Source: Spirometra erinaceieuropaei
Lineage: Eukaryota > Platyhelminthes > Cestoda > Diphyllobothriidea > Diphyllobothriidae
Reading direction: 5' to 3'
Length of the DNA: 64,000 bases
Assembly (NCBI GenBank): GCA_902702965.1
Contig: CACRXP010000612.1
Span: forward strand, 203,149-267,148
Both the position numbers and the translations under genes were made by a program. Position 1 is the stretch's first letter; every line of letters begins with the position of its first letter. Shown piece by piece: positions 24,153 to 36,902 of this stretch. The notes beneath the pieces were generated by a model that saw only the letters and a program-made list of their open reading frames with translations, was not told the DNA's origin and searched no databases.

Positions 24153-27100
24153 ATGTGGACGTGAAAAGGGACGCTAAGGAATGCGTCCGACTTCTGGCGA
24201 ATAAAGGATTTCATCAAATTTATCGCACGAGGCTGTTATTTACAGATGTTTACCGAAGTCGCCTGACTGAACGGTGAATATTTAACAGCAAAATAAAATT
24301 ATGATGATTACTTCCATCCCATGGTTATAATAAATTGTTGAGCATTGCTTTCAGAAGTATAAGTATCCTTGATTTTATCGGATATATCGTGAATGGTCAG
24401 GGCAGACAAACATTTTTACGGTAAACATAATGACCATTTGTGATCAAGCGTCCGACCCGTATTTTTTCTGGTCACGCTAGGTTGCAGAATCGGAAGCGAT
24501 CAAATCCTTCTAACTATTTACGGACAAACAATCCCTGCCTTTGAAATATCACGACCTCATCCTTGCTCTGCAATATCTATGGTCGTACACGCAGATTTGT
24601 TTATGTCCAGATTATATCACAACAAAGGAGATAGCGATGTCCCAAAATCTGCTAATAAACATCCCCAGGTATTTTGCTGAAATTCCAGAAATCCAGGTTG
24701 ATATGGATGTATATAAAAATGAAGCGGCCTTCGACGCATTAACGACTTTTATTTAAATGTATTTCGTAGATTTCACAAAGCATACCTAGTCCGTCGGTAC
24801 ATACTGAATATGAACGCCAAGCCGCAAAACGTCAAAACGTAAGCAAATTTGAAGCTAACTGTAGCTGTTTGCAGCAGAAAAGAGAAACGTTCCGATGCCT
24901 GGAATTAAAAAGCCGAATTACTCGCTGCACGTCCATCTCTCGCTTCCGTAGCTAAAAAGTATTGAGATATGTACCCTTCCTCTGTGTTTCATTCGTTATT
25001 GACAAACCATATCAGAAGGAATCTTGATAGATTCATGTCCGGAGTGTCGACTTTATTCGTGCACGTCGACAACAGGTTAAATAATAGGACGTGCTATGGA
25101 GAGACGTTTTGCAAACCCATTAGACAGACCAGGAGGAAGGATAGATTTTTCCTTTATTCTGGGATGCGGAATTTGGCTGCCAGTAGATTGCAAAAGCACA
25201 GCATAATAAAAACTTTACGAAAACAATCAAAATGTTGGTATTTTTGAAGAAAACTGATGAAAGAGTTTGTTCTTTTTCTCTGAGATTTCGAACTCATGTA
25301 GGAGTCTGTCATAAAAGGCGAGAGCCAGAGTGTAACAAGCGACAGTCGAGGGGTAATAACCAATCAGCGGTCAGTTGCGAAAATGTTCGAATGACTTCGT
25401 CGGAATCCGTATGCTGATAACAGATGGATATATCGATTGACCGAAATATCATCTGAAGCCCTTGTTTTTGTCATTCCTCGGCTTGCCTTGCGATCGGAAC
25501 TACTCACTCAGTCTCAACGCCCATTTTATGCTTAACTGCTTTTTATTTGTACGAATGCAAACTCTGCGAGAAGTATATATCTTGGCGTTCGTTTATTCCT
25601 TCTCCGTGGAAAGGTCGTAACTTTATGCCTCATCTACAAAAAAACAGTAGGACTTGCAAGGTAATAAAAGCTGCGCCCTCCCAAGCAGCTTAAACGATGC
25701 AGCCTTAGCACGCCAATTTTTCGAATTTTCTCCTGTAAGTTTAATGCTTTGCCTGTTAAGATCTTTGCGTATAGTGGATAAGTTATCCGTGTGCCCTTTA
25801 AGAGTAACACGACGCAGTAGCTTGACCTAGACCGTTTCCTAAATCCGCATTGCTGCCTTTATCGCGAATCACGTGACAGAATCCTCAGTTATGGTTAAAC
25901 TTAGAATGAACCACGTAAATACTCTGCAGCTGATCGCGCTTTTCCCGTTGTTGGCACCTTGATGGACTTGCTTGTCCTTATATTGCGTGTTTTTTTGATG
26001 TAAGTGAATTCTTGCATTTAAGCATATCATCAAACATTGCCTGCCTACACCTCTTGTGGGAAAAAAATTTATTTAAGAATTTGTGCTTCGAATAAAGAGC
26101 GCTTCCCAATTCTAAAATGCGCTTAATTAAGAAAATATTAAAGTACTTCAGTGCAAATTCAAACAGTGCCCTTTTAATACGCTAACATGGACAACTCCTG
26201 GAGTATGAAACACGCTCCAACGGGATAAAGCGATGTATGAATTTCTTTAAACAAGATGATACACATCATCTTATTCAAAATCATTTAAGATAAGCAGCTC
26301 AACATTTGGGGATCTAATTTCATCTAGAACTCTGACTAACTTTGCATAGCAAAAGATATCATATTCAAGGTGTAAAGTTAAGGGGATGTCATAACTTTTA
26401 TTACATTTTCTGTGGGTGACAAAAAAATCATATTATGGCGAAAAACACTCGTAATACACGTGTAAAATCTTGCAAGCAGTATGAATTTTGCTAACAGCTC
26501 ACAGACCCTTTTCCACGATTCAAAATCCTTGCGCATGTGTCATATCAAAGGATTTTTTCCCATGCTGCGCATGAAGAGATATAATTTCTAAATGTAAGTC
26601 AATTCTTTTATGGCAGTTGACGTAACTTATGAGATGTGAGTTGGGAATAATGATGATTTTCTCTTTGGAAAACGAAATCGTTAACCGTGCGTCTTCGTGC
26701 CAAATGTGGGGAACGGGCTTCGTAGAAGTACTATTGCACTAACACCTTTATGGTTAAAATAGTCGACGCACGAAGGTTTAAAATTATCAGTCGTGGAAAG
26801 TACCTTAAGTAGTCAGTGTATTAGGTAACACGACAGCCAACTATGTGCTTGGCGCTTTGTTGGAGTCCCGTAAATTCGACGATTTGACGAATCTTTAAGT
26901 CAGTTTTTTAAAACAGAGACGTCCAATAAGTGAACGTTTTCATGAAGGCCTACACGAAGCGTTCAGTAAGTGACCGAGATGTAATCAAAGCATGCAATGG
27001 ATGCTTTATTTCATGGAATGCGGATAAAGAAACTGAGACGAATATCTAAGGCACCGCAACATTTGCCTGTTTTAATTATTTATCAAGAACATTTAGGAGA

Positions 27101-30100
27101 ATATCCTATTTTGTGTGATATGTGTGTTTTTGTAATTTTGTTCGGCTAAATGATTTCACACAGGCGGAATTGTACGATGTATCGTCGAGCAACTGCTCAT
27201 GCGTTTATTGTTCTATACTTGGTTTGCGCATCCGAGCGTGTTTTTATTTTAAAGGCAGACTAATTTAACCTCAAGAGTTTTGCAAAACAAAACTTGTCGA
27301 ATTTGAAAATGTATTCCCTCCTCTGAAACGACCACGGGTAGCTAGATTCGTATTTTGAAAAATAAGCAGTCCAACCTTTTTTGTTAATATACCAATATTT
27401 TCTGTCATTTGGAAATTCTCCATGATCATGAAAAGACCCTCATAAACCGGTTGGTAGTTTCTGCTTATACGTGACTTGCAAAAGTTCCTTGTATAGTATT
27501 AGCGGTTAAAATAATATAGTACTATTTATTTGAGCACTTTTCTGCGCATTCATAATTTAGAACCAGGACCAAAAGAAAACATGAGAAACCAGCAGGGCTT
27601 TATCATTAGGAGAAAAGTAAGCTCTTCTGCTTGCAAATAAAACTATTGTCAGTATCTTCTGGAAGGTATAAAAATGATTGCGGAAAGTTGGAATTTCTTC
27701 CTGATTTGGTCTTAGAAGTGTGAAACCTTAGTGGATATCCACTAACTAAATTCCTTAGTAGATAGCCATTCATTCAATTACTTAAGAATGTTTTTAATAG
27801 ATCGGGAGCACATTAATTGCTGACTTTCGTAGTGAAGGCCCATTTTTCGTACATATTTATCCAGTTCGAGCGAACTAAACAGGGATGTTCAAGGACCCTT
27901 TTCTTCAGTGAATTTGGTGACAAAATGTCTCAAGTTGGAAATTTTGACAAACGCAATTTTTTAGTTCGTGCAATGAAGTGGGAAAAATGATTATCACAAA
28001 ATGTCTACTAATAGTTTTCAGACCCTTCGAAACAAAACGGGTTACGCCGTTTTCAAAATGTGCCACTAATGTATCGGAAAAAGCTTTTCGATGCAAGGAT
28101 TTTTTTCTGTCTACAACTGCATCCTTTCATGTCATTTGAATTTTCAACAATTGGCCGGTCTCTCAAAATGAAACTTCAGTAAAACTCTTATTACCATGGG
28201 TTCCCAAAATCAATAGCAGTCGAAATCATTTTTGCTGGTATCACACGCAAAAAGGTCACGAAGCCCACGACCAGGCATTGTTAATTTGAGTTTGTGCCAG
28301 ATTTCATGAAACACTGATTGTTAGAGGGTGTCTGATGAAAGCGAGTGAGAACGGCTTCTGAGCTTATAAACCAGTTATTTGCATTAAATCATCTTGCGCT
28401 TCCAAGAACTGAGAAAACTAGTCTGACACACATTTGCACCCTTTTGACATTGCCAGTTATCTTAACAAAATTGCTATTTTCACTTAACGGAACAGTACCT
28501 TTGTCCTGCGGCCCTGTTTTCCAGATGCGCTTGGACTGGTTTTGGATTGGTTGACGATTTCTTGTTTGGTAAGCTACAGTTAACGATTTAGGGTGCCTAG
28601 TGAGCTCTTTTCGGCATATGCGTATTTTTTCCACAAACCTAATGCTGTATCTTGATTATGGTTGGCGTCGCTCAAATTCCAGGGTGTCCGGGAAAGTACA
28701 ATAGACCTCTACGGCCTGAAATTTCTTCGATCGCCTGCGCACATTACTGTTTTTACGGTGCTCGTCTACGAAATTTTTTTTCAAATATGCTGTGCTTTAC
28801 AGAACGTCATCAATTGGCTTTCCTGCCGACGTTCTATATATGCAGACGGCGATTGTGGCATATTTTTGCCCACCTCGACGACGGCCTACAATAAATTTGC
28901 TTTTGCTCTGCAGAAAATATTCTCCTGACAAAGTGCTCTCTAAGCGTAGTACACAGACAAATATTCACATCTTCATCTGAAATAAAATCAGAAAAAAGTT
29001 TACACAAGTTGTCTGGTTATTTGCTCCCTTGACAAATGCCTATAGTCTTTAAACCGTCGACATAAAACCACTTTCCACATCTTCGTAAAACTATCTATGT
29101 CGTTTTTCCCAGCATAAGGGCATTGTTTTGCAATTCGCTTTGCTTAATTGGGAGTGGGAGTCTGTTGTTCAAGATACTAAGGCTTTGTCTGATCCGTTTG
29201 TCGATTCTGTATTAGCACAAACTAAGTGTTTTAAATAGTTTCCTTGGTCAGGTTTCAAATTTCATAGAAATAGTAGTATACTTGAATAAAGCCTGTTGAA
29301 GGACATCAGTTATACTTTCTGAGAGCCTAAAATGGCGTAACTGTCTAACTCTGAATTTAAAAGAAAGTAAGAAATTGGTTTTAGAAATGGTTGTCTACGA
29401 ATACGTTTTGCAACTCGAATTTATAAGTATTTAACAGCCATACTTCAACTAACAATCAGAGACCTATTAGACCTTCGTCTTTTACTAAGAATATACTGGC
29501 TCTGTTAATGACTCACATATAATGTAACGTTGACTTGCACCTAAAAACACACGCTGTGTCGTCAAAATGGACTCGAAAATACATACCTCAGGAGAAATAC
29601 ATTGTCAGAATGTGTACAGCAAATAGGTAAAATACCAAACGTTTCGAATGCCAAGATCTAAACGTTGGTTATCGAGGAATCCCGCGTCACGCCCTCCATG
29701 GCATTATTTCGCAGTGCCTTTCGCATGTTTAATAGGCTTTATCTTTCGTAGCATTGTAGTTGTAGCATATCTTCACGGCAGACAATCGCTCGCAAAGCAA
29801 ATTCTAGTTGCCTCTTGCTCGACTACTCTGATTGCCCCATTCAGTTCTTATTGCAGATTTATACTCTACGGTTTCTTTTCATGGATCAAAACACGCGTTC
29901 TGAATGCACTTTTGGTGAAGTGTTGTGAACTAATCAAATTAAGTACTCTCGCATTCGTCACGCAAGGCAGTTAATTGCTTACATTAAAGGTAGCAACAAA
30001 TCTCGAGACTGCGTTAGGCAAGAATGAGACTCTGCAAAGTCTCTGTTTTATTAGGCCAAGAATAGTTGAGTTGGCGTAGAAAGAGAATATAATTTCTCAA

Positions 30101-30299
30101 TCTTAGCGCACTTGAACGCACTTTGGGCCATTTCTTATCATATCTTGGGAAACAATTTGGGTAACCGAAGAAAACAAATTAGATATTTGAAAAGTGTCTA
30201 TTTTTATGAAGTCAAGCACTACGTTATGCTTAATTTACCGACATGGAGTTTAATTTCTTGGGTCGTTCTACGTAACCACTTCACGTAAATTACATTTCA
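24153..30299. other. No gene recognised (6.1 kb)
   Basis: AT-rich sequence with scattered ORFs. The segment 28652-28980 is open in three frames and one frame contains YADGDCGIF, which faintly recalls an RT catalytic box. Nothing else in that segment supports an RT. The 108-codon ORF at 29648-29974 is not recognised and has no supporting context. Confidence 0.45.
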
Positions 30300-30950
30300 T
30301 GCGTGCCTTTCATTTACGGCGTGCCGGCTATAGAATGAGCATTTTATTGACCGTTTTTATAAGCTATATTACGTAAAAAGGACTGCTTATGTTGCATGCA
30401 ATTTTATGCTTGGGGTTTATGTCCTTGTAAATTAGAACATATCTTATAAAAAAACGTGCATGATGATATTCATTATCTTGCTCACTTGGTAGCAAACTAC
30501 GTTTTCTCCTAAGTTAAGGCCTAAAGAAAGTGCATCTTTTGTTTTAAAAACTTTCTCAATTCTCGAATAATTTTAAACCACACCTATCACTGCACGTGCA
30601 TTCTAGGTTGCAAAAATGCGAGTTTTGTGCGTTTTTTTAACAAAATCCTTCATTGTGTATACTTTTATGAAGAGTGCATATGAGGCACACGACATTTTAC
30701 AAAAAAAATGGTACATATTGTTCGCTTTATAAGCAGCTCTTATAAACGTGCTGATGCAGTGTTGCACGATTACTCGGTTCTCGATTTTAAAAATCTCATA
30801 ATTAGAATTTTGGTAGAACTAAACTATTTTTCTTTGCAAGTCAAAAATTCAATGGAAACGCAATTTGCTATCGTTGAAAACCAATGGGTAACATGTATGC
30901 TACTTGAGTATTTATTACCAAATTACCTTGACATGTTACAGTAAGCTAAA
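30300..30950. mobile_element. Long-TIR element, copy H (truncated and decayed)
   Basis: Several family blocks occur in order: a degraded gccggct block, tgttgcatgcaatttt, the tgtccttgtaaat block, ttctcgaataattttaaacc (core), then on the far side aaccaatgggtaacatgtatgctac, the inverted arm. Both outer TIR ends are lost. The 78-codon ORF at 30708-30944 lies inside this repeat and is not a gene. Confidence 0.55.
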
Positions 30951-31278
30951 AGCAAAAGTTTTGCACTTTAACGATCTTCCCTTACATCTGTACCCTCTAA
31001 GTGGAAATTTCAGGGCTTCCGTCGTTTACTCCAAATATACTGACTTAACCCTATAAGATGCTTGATGTTTTGTCAGGTGTTTTAATGTATGGAAGCATTC
31101 TCAGGGATTTCTGCTTGAGCGCTTGAGCGGCGCAAACTATTTTCTTGTGTTTAATTTTTGTTGTCTTATGCACCACCGTGCCAGATTTCTAGAGTATCCA
31201 GTTAAAGGAAAAGAGTCTGAACAAACAACTTAGTTCCATCTAGTAGCTATTGTTATCTGATCAGCGTGTTTTTCCTGA

Positions 31279-31629
31279 TTACCTAGGCTGGTAACAGCAC
31301 TCAATTTTTGAGTAGTAGGGTAATTGTTTGTTGTAATATATAACAAGGTCCGTATAAGTTTCTTTTCGATAAACTGGTGTGTGAAATGTCAAATAAGTCC
31401 GTTGTTGCACAAGGACGCCAAGGAAAGGAAGTTCGCAATCAGCTTCTTTTATGAGCTCACCGATCGTATTACGTAACTCACTTATTCTATTGTAACTTGG
31501 AGCTCTCTCGAACTCAGCCAGAAGCCGCATGGCGGCACGTACCATCGTACTGGTTCCGGTGATGGGTGTCTGGGCCTTGAGGCTATTGACATTACGCTCT
31601 CCTTCTCGTGCACTCAGACATCGGTGCAC
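31279..31629 (-). pseudogene. Penelope-like RT C-terminal fragment
   Basis: A 116-codon frame whose second half matches the end of a Penelope-like reverse transcriptase. It reads CELPFLGVLVQQR, then TPVYRKETYTDLVIYYN, where the family has LPFLDVLV and VYRKPTHTD. This segment lies after the catalytic YVDD box and before the endonuclease linker, and neither of those is present here. The first half (LAEFERAPSYNRISELRNT) is less certain. It lies about 900 bp from, and on the opposite strand to, the lineage-C fragment at 32508-33477, so it is probably a separate insertion. No start codon is meaningful. Confidence 0.6.
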
Positions 31630-31761
31630 TGTCCAAACCGGTCAGTTTTCTCATGCTGGAAGTGTGAGCAGTTGCTGAGAGAACTAAAAGTAGCCCGTTT
31701 TCGAGTGCCACACACAGGACACGGCCGCTCACACAGAACACGCCATGATTTCACAGGGGTG

Positions 31762-31814
31762 CTGTTGGTGCTGGCGTTGGTGGTGGTGTTAGTGGTGGTG
31801 GTGGTGGTGGTGGG
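31762..31814. repeat. (TGG)n microsatellite
   Basis: Imperfect TGG/GTG repeats of about 53 bp. In translation it gives poly-Thr or poly-Val, which explains the low-complexity ORFs on both strands (31614-31838 and 31624-31833). Confidence 0.85.
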
Positions 31815-31839
31815 GCAAGTGTTGTTGATATAAAGCAAA

Positions 31840-32507
31840 TAATACTACCCACGCACATGATCTGCAGACAGTCCCTGTTCGTTGCCATTTAACGGTACTA
31901 GTAAGGCTATAACCGGTTTGAGCTTTATTTGAGACTGTAGTGTTGTTGGCATTCTTAAACGCCTTTATTGTGCTGTGCATTTTTCATGGGTCTTCAGGAA
32001 AGCGCTCGGTAGATGCACACTTGCTTGCTTGCGAGAAACCTTCCTGTCGTGATGTATAACATAATGCGAGTCGAATCAATAGTGCTACGAAATATTCTTG
32101 CGTTGGCGATTCAGGTTGAAGTGAAAAGGGATGCTTTTGGGAATCTCATAGCATGTCAGAACCATAATACCCTTTAAGCAGTGTCTCTTTTGACTGCGTT
32201 TGAGCTACCGTTTCCCAAGAAATCATGATTTAGAGAGCGCTAAACGCTTTTTAATGCCGGGTATTCGAACGTCACATTTAAGTCTCCGTTACCTCATAAA
32301 AATTGCCATCGGAGGTTTGTGATTAGCCTTTTGAGGAGCCGCCCTTTAGAGTCAAGAATTTGCTGGCGGATAATTTTGACCTATTCAAATTCCCCTCTTG
32401 CATGCACGCAAGTGGGAGCCAAGGTAAGGTAATTGTTTCGTGCACCCTTTATTCTTACCTCGATGGTATGAATAGGCTGCATTTTCAGGCCTTTTCCGTG
32501 TACATTT
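31840..32507. other. No gene recognised
   Basis: No supported feature. A stretch near 32110-32150 (tgaaaagggatgcttttggga) resembles 10203-10225, which may be a minor dispersed repeat. Confidence 0.5.
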
Positions 32508-33477
32508 ATGCATTCATACGTTTCTGTAGAGCAGGTTTTATTGGTCAAACGACTGGGCACCTATCCACCAGAAACTGACGTCGCTGCTCTCCTAAATGCT
32601 GCAACTCAGGTACATCCGTCGATCAAATTCACGTTGGAGATGGAGTCGGCTGGTTCGCTTCCCTTCTTAGAGGTCCTTCTAAACAGGATATCTGACGGTA
32701 GCATCCGAAGGAGCGTCTATCGGAAGAAAACCTGGTGTGGATAATACACGCTAGTATCGTACCTCTGCAACAAAAACAGAATCTAGTCAATATTTTGGCA
32801 CAAAGGGCTAGAAAAATTAGTTCAACTGATAAGGTCGAAAAGGAACTTAGAAAAATTCACGACTTGCTTCGCGAAAATGGGTACCCTGACAGGTTCATTG
32901 TAAAGAACCTTGCCGAACCACCCGCGAAACCCACCACACTAGCCGGCGAGAAGAAAACATTGTTCCTCAAAGTCCCCTTCCAAGGAGATCCTGCAGGTGA
33001 ACTCCTAAGAAGACGACTTGACCAAGCTGTCTCGGGAACCTTCCCAGCAGCAAGGATTCGCATGTCATTCTCTACTAACCCTATTCTACGCGGAGAAGGC
33101 AAGGATAGGCTGCCAACTGAGACCGTCTCAATGTGCATCTACTCATTCACTTGCCCTCGTGGAGCAGGTTATATTCGTCGTACGAGTCGGCGCCTTTCCA
33201 AAAGAATACGAGAGCACCTTCCCGCATGGCTGGCAAAGGGGGAAACTAGGAGAATAGCAGCGTCATCCTTGCGCATGCAGTGGATTCAGGCTATCGTGTG
33301 GACCCCGCTGAAGCAATTCGTGTGATTTGCAAGGTTTCCTCGAGCTACCCTAAGCTACTGGGCCAGCGCCTGTTAGCAACAGCAGAAGCGGACGCCGTTA
33401 GGTTACGAAAACCGACCCTATACGCCCAAAAGAACCTTGTTCAGGCTCCGCGCTTACCGTGGTCAAAGGTTGACTAA
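32508..33477 (+). pseudogene. Penelope RT tail plus GIY-YIG endonuclease, two frameshifts
   Basis: Three overlapping frames together give one protein tail. Frame 1 (32508-32744) holds the post-catalytic RT segment, with IKFTLEMESAGSLPFLEVLL and SVYRKKTW. Frame 2 (32735-33325) continues with VPLQQKQNLVNILAQRARKI, a long linker, then the endonuclease. The endonuclease has CIYSFTCPRGAGYIRRTSRR, about residues 133-152, followed by LSKRIREHLPAW. The usual glycine of 'YIGRT' is Arg (YIRRT), a damaging change in the catalytic core. Frame 3 (33280-33477) carries the C-terminal tail with DSGYRVDPAEAIRVI and LLATAEADAVRLRKPTL. The frame changes and the YIRRT change both mark it as inactive. Confidence 0.8.
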
Positions 33478-33587
33478 CCACTTACCACTCTCTGCGCCCT
33501 TCCTCTCTTGTCCAGCCTGGAATTTAAAAACTAACTTTTACCGATTTTTTTCACTCACTGTACCCCGTCCTATGTACCTGTATTGGC

Positions 33588-33620
33588 CTGATGAGAAGTT
33601 TCCGGAAGGAAAGTTCGCTC
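33588..33620 (+). other. Hammerhead-like stem-loop at Penelope 3' end (lineage C)
   Basis: An exact CTGATGAG is followed by AAGTTTCC, a short turn, GGAAGGAAAGTT. CTGATGA is the canonical hammerhead core strand. A GGAAA stands where CGAAA would be expected, and the flanking stems are weak. It occupies the same place, downstream of the endonuclease, as the stem-loops of lineages A and B. Confidence 0.4.
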
Positions 33621-35908
33621 GCCACTGTCTCTCCTGCACATAGTTATGGGGATTTTCGCAAATCCAAATCAAAACACCTGGTTAACAATCATCGCTCGGT
33701 AGGCTGTGGCCAAACAGTCAAATAGCCCAACCTTGTGATTGCAAAAGGCGTTCGCTGAAGTTTCCCAGTCACCTTGTCCGGAGAGTCGCCCTAAATGTTC
33801 ATATCCGCATCCTACTAAGTCGCATTACCAAACACAAACACTGGGCGCTTGCTACCCCCGTATGTCCCCTGACAGAACTAGGCCTGCTCTCTTGTTCGGG
33901 CATGTCTAGACGTTCTTAACTCAACGCTGCCATTCCATCTGCAAAGGGTGGAGAAACGAAGACTTCCCATTCTCGACACCTTGATTAGCAGAACGCTATA
34001 TGAAACCGTTCGCAGGGGACGTATTGCGTTAGAAAGCACTGACAGGTTAATGAACAAATGTCTGCAGTTCTGTCCTTCAAAATAAGAAAGCATGCTCAGT
34101 CTACTGTCTTACCAAATATATTGGGTAAAAGTACACTCCGGAAACACTGGAGAACGAACTCGTTTTCATAAAAAGCGCTGCAAAAAAGTACACTCCACGA
34201 GGTGTTAATCTTGAAGTAAAAGAACTTTCTTAAATTTGAACTTCCTGGTGACTGAGAAGAAAAAGCTATTTCACACAGTGTCATTTTAAGAGTTTGCGGG
34301 CTGCAAACGCTGATTTTATGCGCAAGAAGCCGGTCGCTAAATTGCAACCTATTTATCAGACAATTCGCTTCTTCGCCTCAAGGTAAAAATTAGACTGTCC
34401 TTTCAGACTTCTTCACTATGTATCTACGTTTTCATGTTCTCTTGTTAAACAAGTTATCTTGGTCCATCAACTAGGCGCGCATCCAGTTGAGTGAGTGAGT
34501 ATCTTTCTTTCTGACTGTAGCTCACATGGTTGGCATTACTCATCGGGTGAAGGTCAATCAAGCCTTCTGTGTCATCTGCCAAGCGTCGGCGAATATTCGC
34601 GTGTGCGCAGCTTTAAATTGCTAGAGGGAGTTTACACAGACTCTTAGGCTCCCCTGGCCTAAGATGAGCCCAACTGCTTCAAACCGCATCGTACTGCGTC
34701 GGGCCATAGCAGCGGGACATAAACAAATCTGACTGTCAGACCCTTTTTCTTCGCTCCTTTCCTCCTCTCTCTCTCTCTTTAAGAGAAAAGGATACGATTT
34801 ATTTTAAAAGTGTCATTTCGAATTTTTTTAGCAAAACAAGGCCTTTACTTACAAGGAATAACAGTGGGTATGCAAAAAGGGTCACAATGTTTGGAAATTG
34901 CGACCGTCGACATCATAGAGAATCACCGGTGAATGAAATGCAAAATTCACGTCAGATATTGCTTACTTAAAAGCGTTGCTAGCGTACTGTGAAAACGTAC
35001 TTATCATTGTATTTCAAATAAACCCAGAGAGGAATACTTCATTTTCTTTGAGTAAAGTCGGCCAACGAATGAACTTATAAGAAAATGGCGAGCATAATAC
35101 ATGACGGCTTAATTTTGAAGGCCCCGCTAATGACAGAAGCGACACACCTAAGGGTTCGTAAAGCCCTTCCCTGAAAACTATTGCTTATTGGACGTGTACC
35201 CTTTCGCTGCTTTTTGCCTGAGGAATAACAGTCGACGGACGTTTGCTCTTCAATTCCAATTTCTCTAACGTCTACACGGATATCGTCACAGAACTTAAAT
35301 ACTCTCAACCCTCTCCTAAATCACCCTGGTTTTTAGTTGTTTTCCGACCTTCTCTGCCAAACTGTGATGAACATCTTTGTATCTTTTTGCTGAAGAATAA
35401 TTAAAAACACGTGATTTTCGACCATGACTTTCCAAAGTCAGTGATATAAATGAAGAACTGGTAATTAATTATCTATCTATGTAGCTTATAATAAAGGTCA
35501 CTCCAACTTTATGGATGGGTCAAGGCCGCCCGTCGGTCATATGCTGACGTACTGGCGTGGCAAATGAAATAGTTTTATCTCTGAATTACCTTCGATCTTC
35601 CTAGCGGTTCAAGCGCCCTGAGTGTTCTTGTTGGTAGCAGTAGCCGCCGAGCCGTCAACGTCAACCTGTCAGTCTGGTGTGCGCTGGAAGGCCTCCGGGA
35701 CCTGGTTCCATAGGTATAACGGCCGTGTGCCCAGGAACTTGTGTCATCTACATTCCGATCCATTTTTGCTTTTGGTTACAATCCTGGTCAAGCGTTTGTT
35801 GTTGACCTGGGGGTGTGGTGGTACGCCTAGGTGCGGGTCCGACTGTGCTTGACACCTGAGCCCTCTCCTGTCGACATACACTTAGTAGTATACTCAGTGA
35901 TACCATAC
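33621..35908. other. No gene recognised (2.3 kb)
   Basis: Contains a (CT)7 run at 34766-34779. A more GC-rich block at about 35560-35870 has overlapping ORFs on both strands (60-76 codons) and no recognised domain. It ends just before the long-TIR element at 35911, so it may be an older repeat that the element entered. Confidence 0.45.
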
Positions 35909-35910
35909 TA

Positions 35911-36900
35911 CATTGAGTGACCGATCTCATGAAATGTTGGCTGAAATTCTGAAATGCGTTTTCGATTAGGAAGGATTACTTGGTCGTGGTTGTGATACTG
36001 ATTATCATAAGGCATACTCACAACATTTTGGGCTCGGCAGGATGTCGGCTTTTAAATGCGTTTCTTTTTAATCTCCTGTAGAAAGCGTGCTTGGTAAAAA
36101 ATGACTACTTAAGTAGCATGCATTTTTCCTATTGATTTTTGATGGTCTTGCAAATTTAAATATATTCTATAGAAACCACAAACAAAAATATGCTTAGTTT
36201 TAGTCAATCAATAGGGAATCACGTCTTTATATTTTATACTTAAAGAAGGAGTATAATTAGGTTTTAAAAAAGTTTTCTGATTGCCGAATAATTTGGTGCC
36301 TGATCATTCGTTGCATCAGCACTAAGTGCTTTCACTCTACAAGGTGCATGCGTTCCGCGTAAAGAAAATCACATATTTTTCTATGTCATTAAAGAGATAT
36401 CATAAAGAATCCATAAAATTTTGCAATGGATGCAGACCATGTTGTACATGTCATGAGAAGTAGTGGTAAAGGCCCAGGTACGATGGTATGTGAATGGACA
36501 TATCGCGGTTTAAAAAAGTCTCATAATTGGAAACTTCCTTAAAACCTAATTATACTCCTTCCTTAAGTATAAAATATAAAAAGAGTATGATTTTCTATTG
36601 AGAGACCCAAAGAAAGCTTATTTTTGTTTATGGTTTCTATAAAATATATTTGAATTTGCAAGACCATCGAAAATCAATGGGAAAAATGCATGCTACATAA
36701 GTAGTCAATTTTTACCGAGCACACTTTTTACAGGGGATTGAACAGAAGTGCAATTAATAGCAGACATCCTGCGGATTCCGAAATGTTATAAGAGTATGCC
36801 GCAAGATGAGCAGTATTACAACCGCGACCAAGTAATTGTTCCTAGTCGAAATCGCATTTCAGAATTTCAGCCAACATTTTCTGACATAGGTCACTTACTG
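35911..36900. mobile_element. Long-TIR element, copy C (GTGACC subfamily)
   Basis: A 990-bp element flanked by TA on both sides (35909-35910 and 36901-36902). The left end starts CATTGAGTGACC and the right end, reverse-complemented, starts CAGTAAGTGACC. The arms match for roughly 380 bp. Examples are ggctgaaattctgaaatgcg against cgcatttcagaatttcagcc, and atttaaatatattctatag against ctataaaatatatttgaat. The central 200 bp are unique. It encodes nothing convincing. Together with copy D it forms a subfamily that differs from copies A, B, E, F, G and H at the termini and in the core. Confidence 0.88.
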
Positions 36901-36902
36901 TA

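Larger units (their letters stand above)
32508..33620 (+). mobile_element. Penelope-like retroelement, lineage C (5'-truncated, frameshifted)
   Basis: A plus-strand Penelope-like fragment containing the last part of the RT, the linker, a GIY-YIG endonuclease and a short 3' tail ending in a CTGATGAG stem-loop. The catalytic RT motifs upstream are absent. Its protein sequence differs clearly from the lineage-A and lineage-B elements in this window, so it is a separate lineage. Two frame changes, near 32735 and 33280-33325, break the protein. Confidence 0.8.

Noticed and set aside
28652..28980. Possible RT box (YADGDCGIF) in a block open in three frames
   Set aside because: No other RT motif occurs nearby in order; a single short resemblance is not enough.
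31614..31838. Thr-rich ORF with a CPVC...H..H pattern, possible zinc-finger ORF1 of a LINE
   Set aside because: The Thr run is the (TGG)n microsatellite read antisense, and the Cys/His spacing does not fit the usual C2H2 pattern. Too weak to call.
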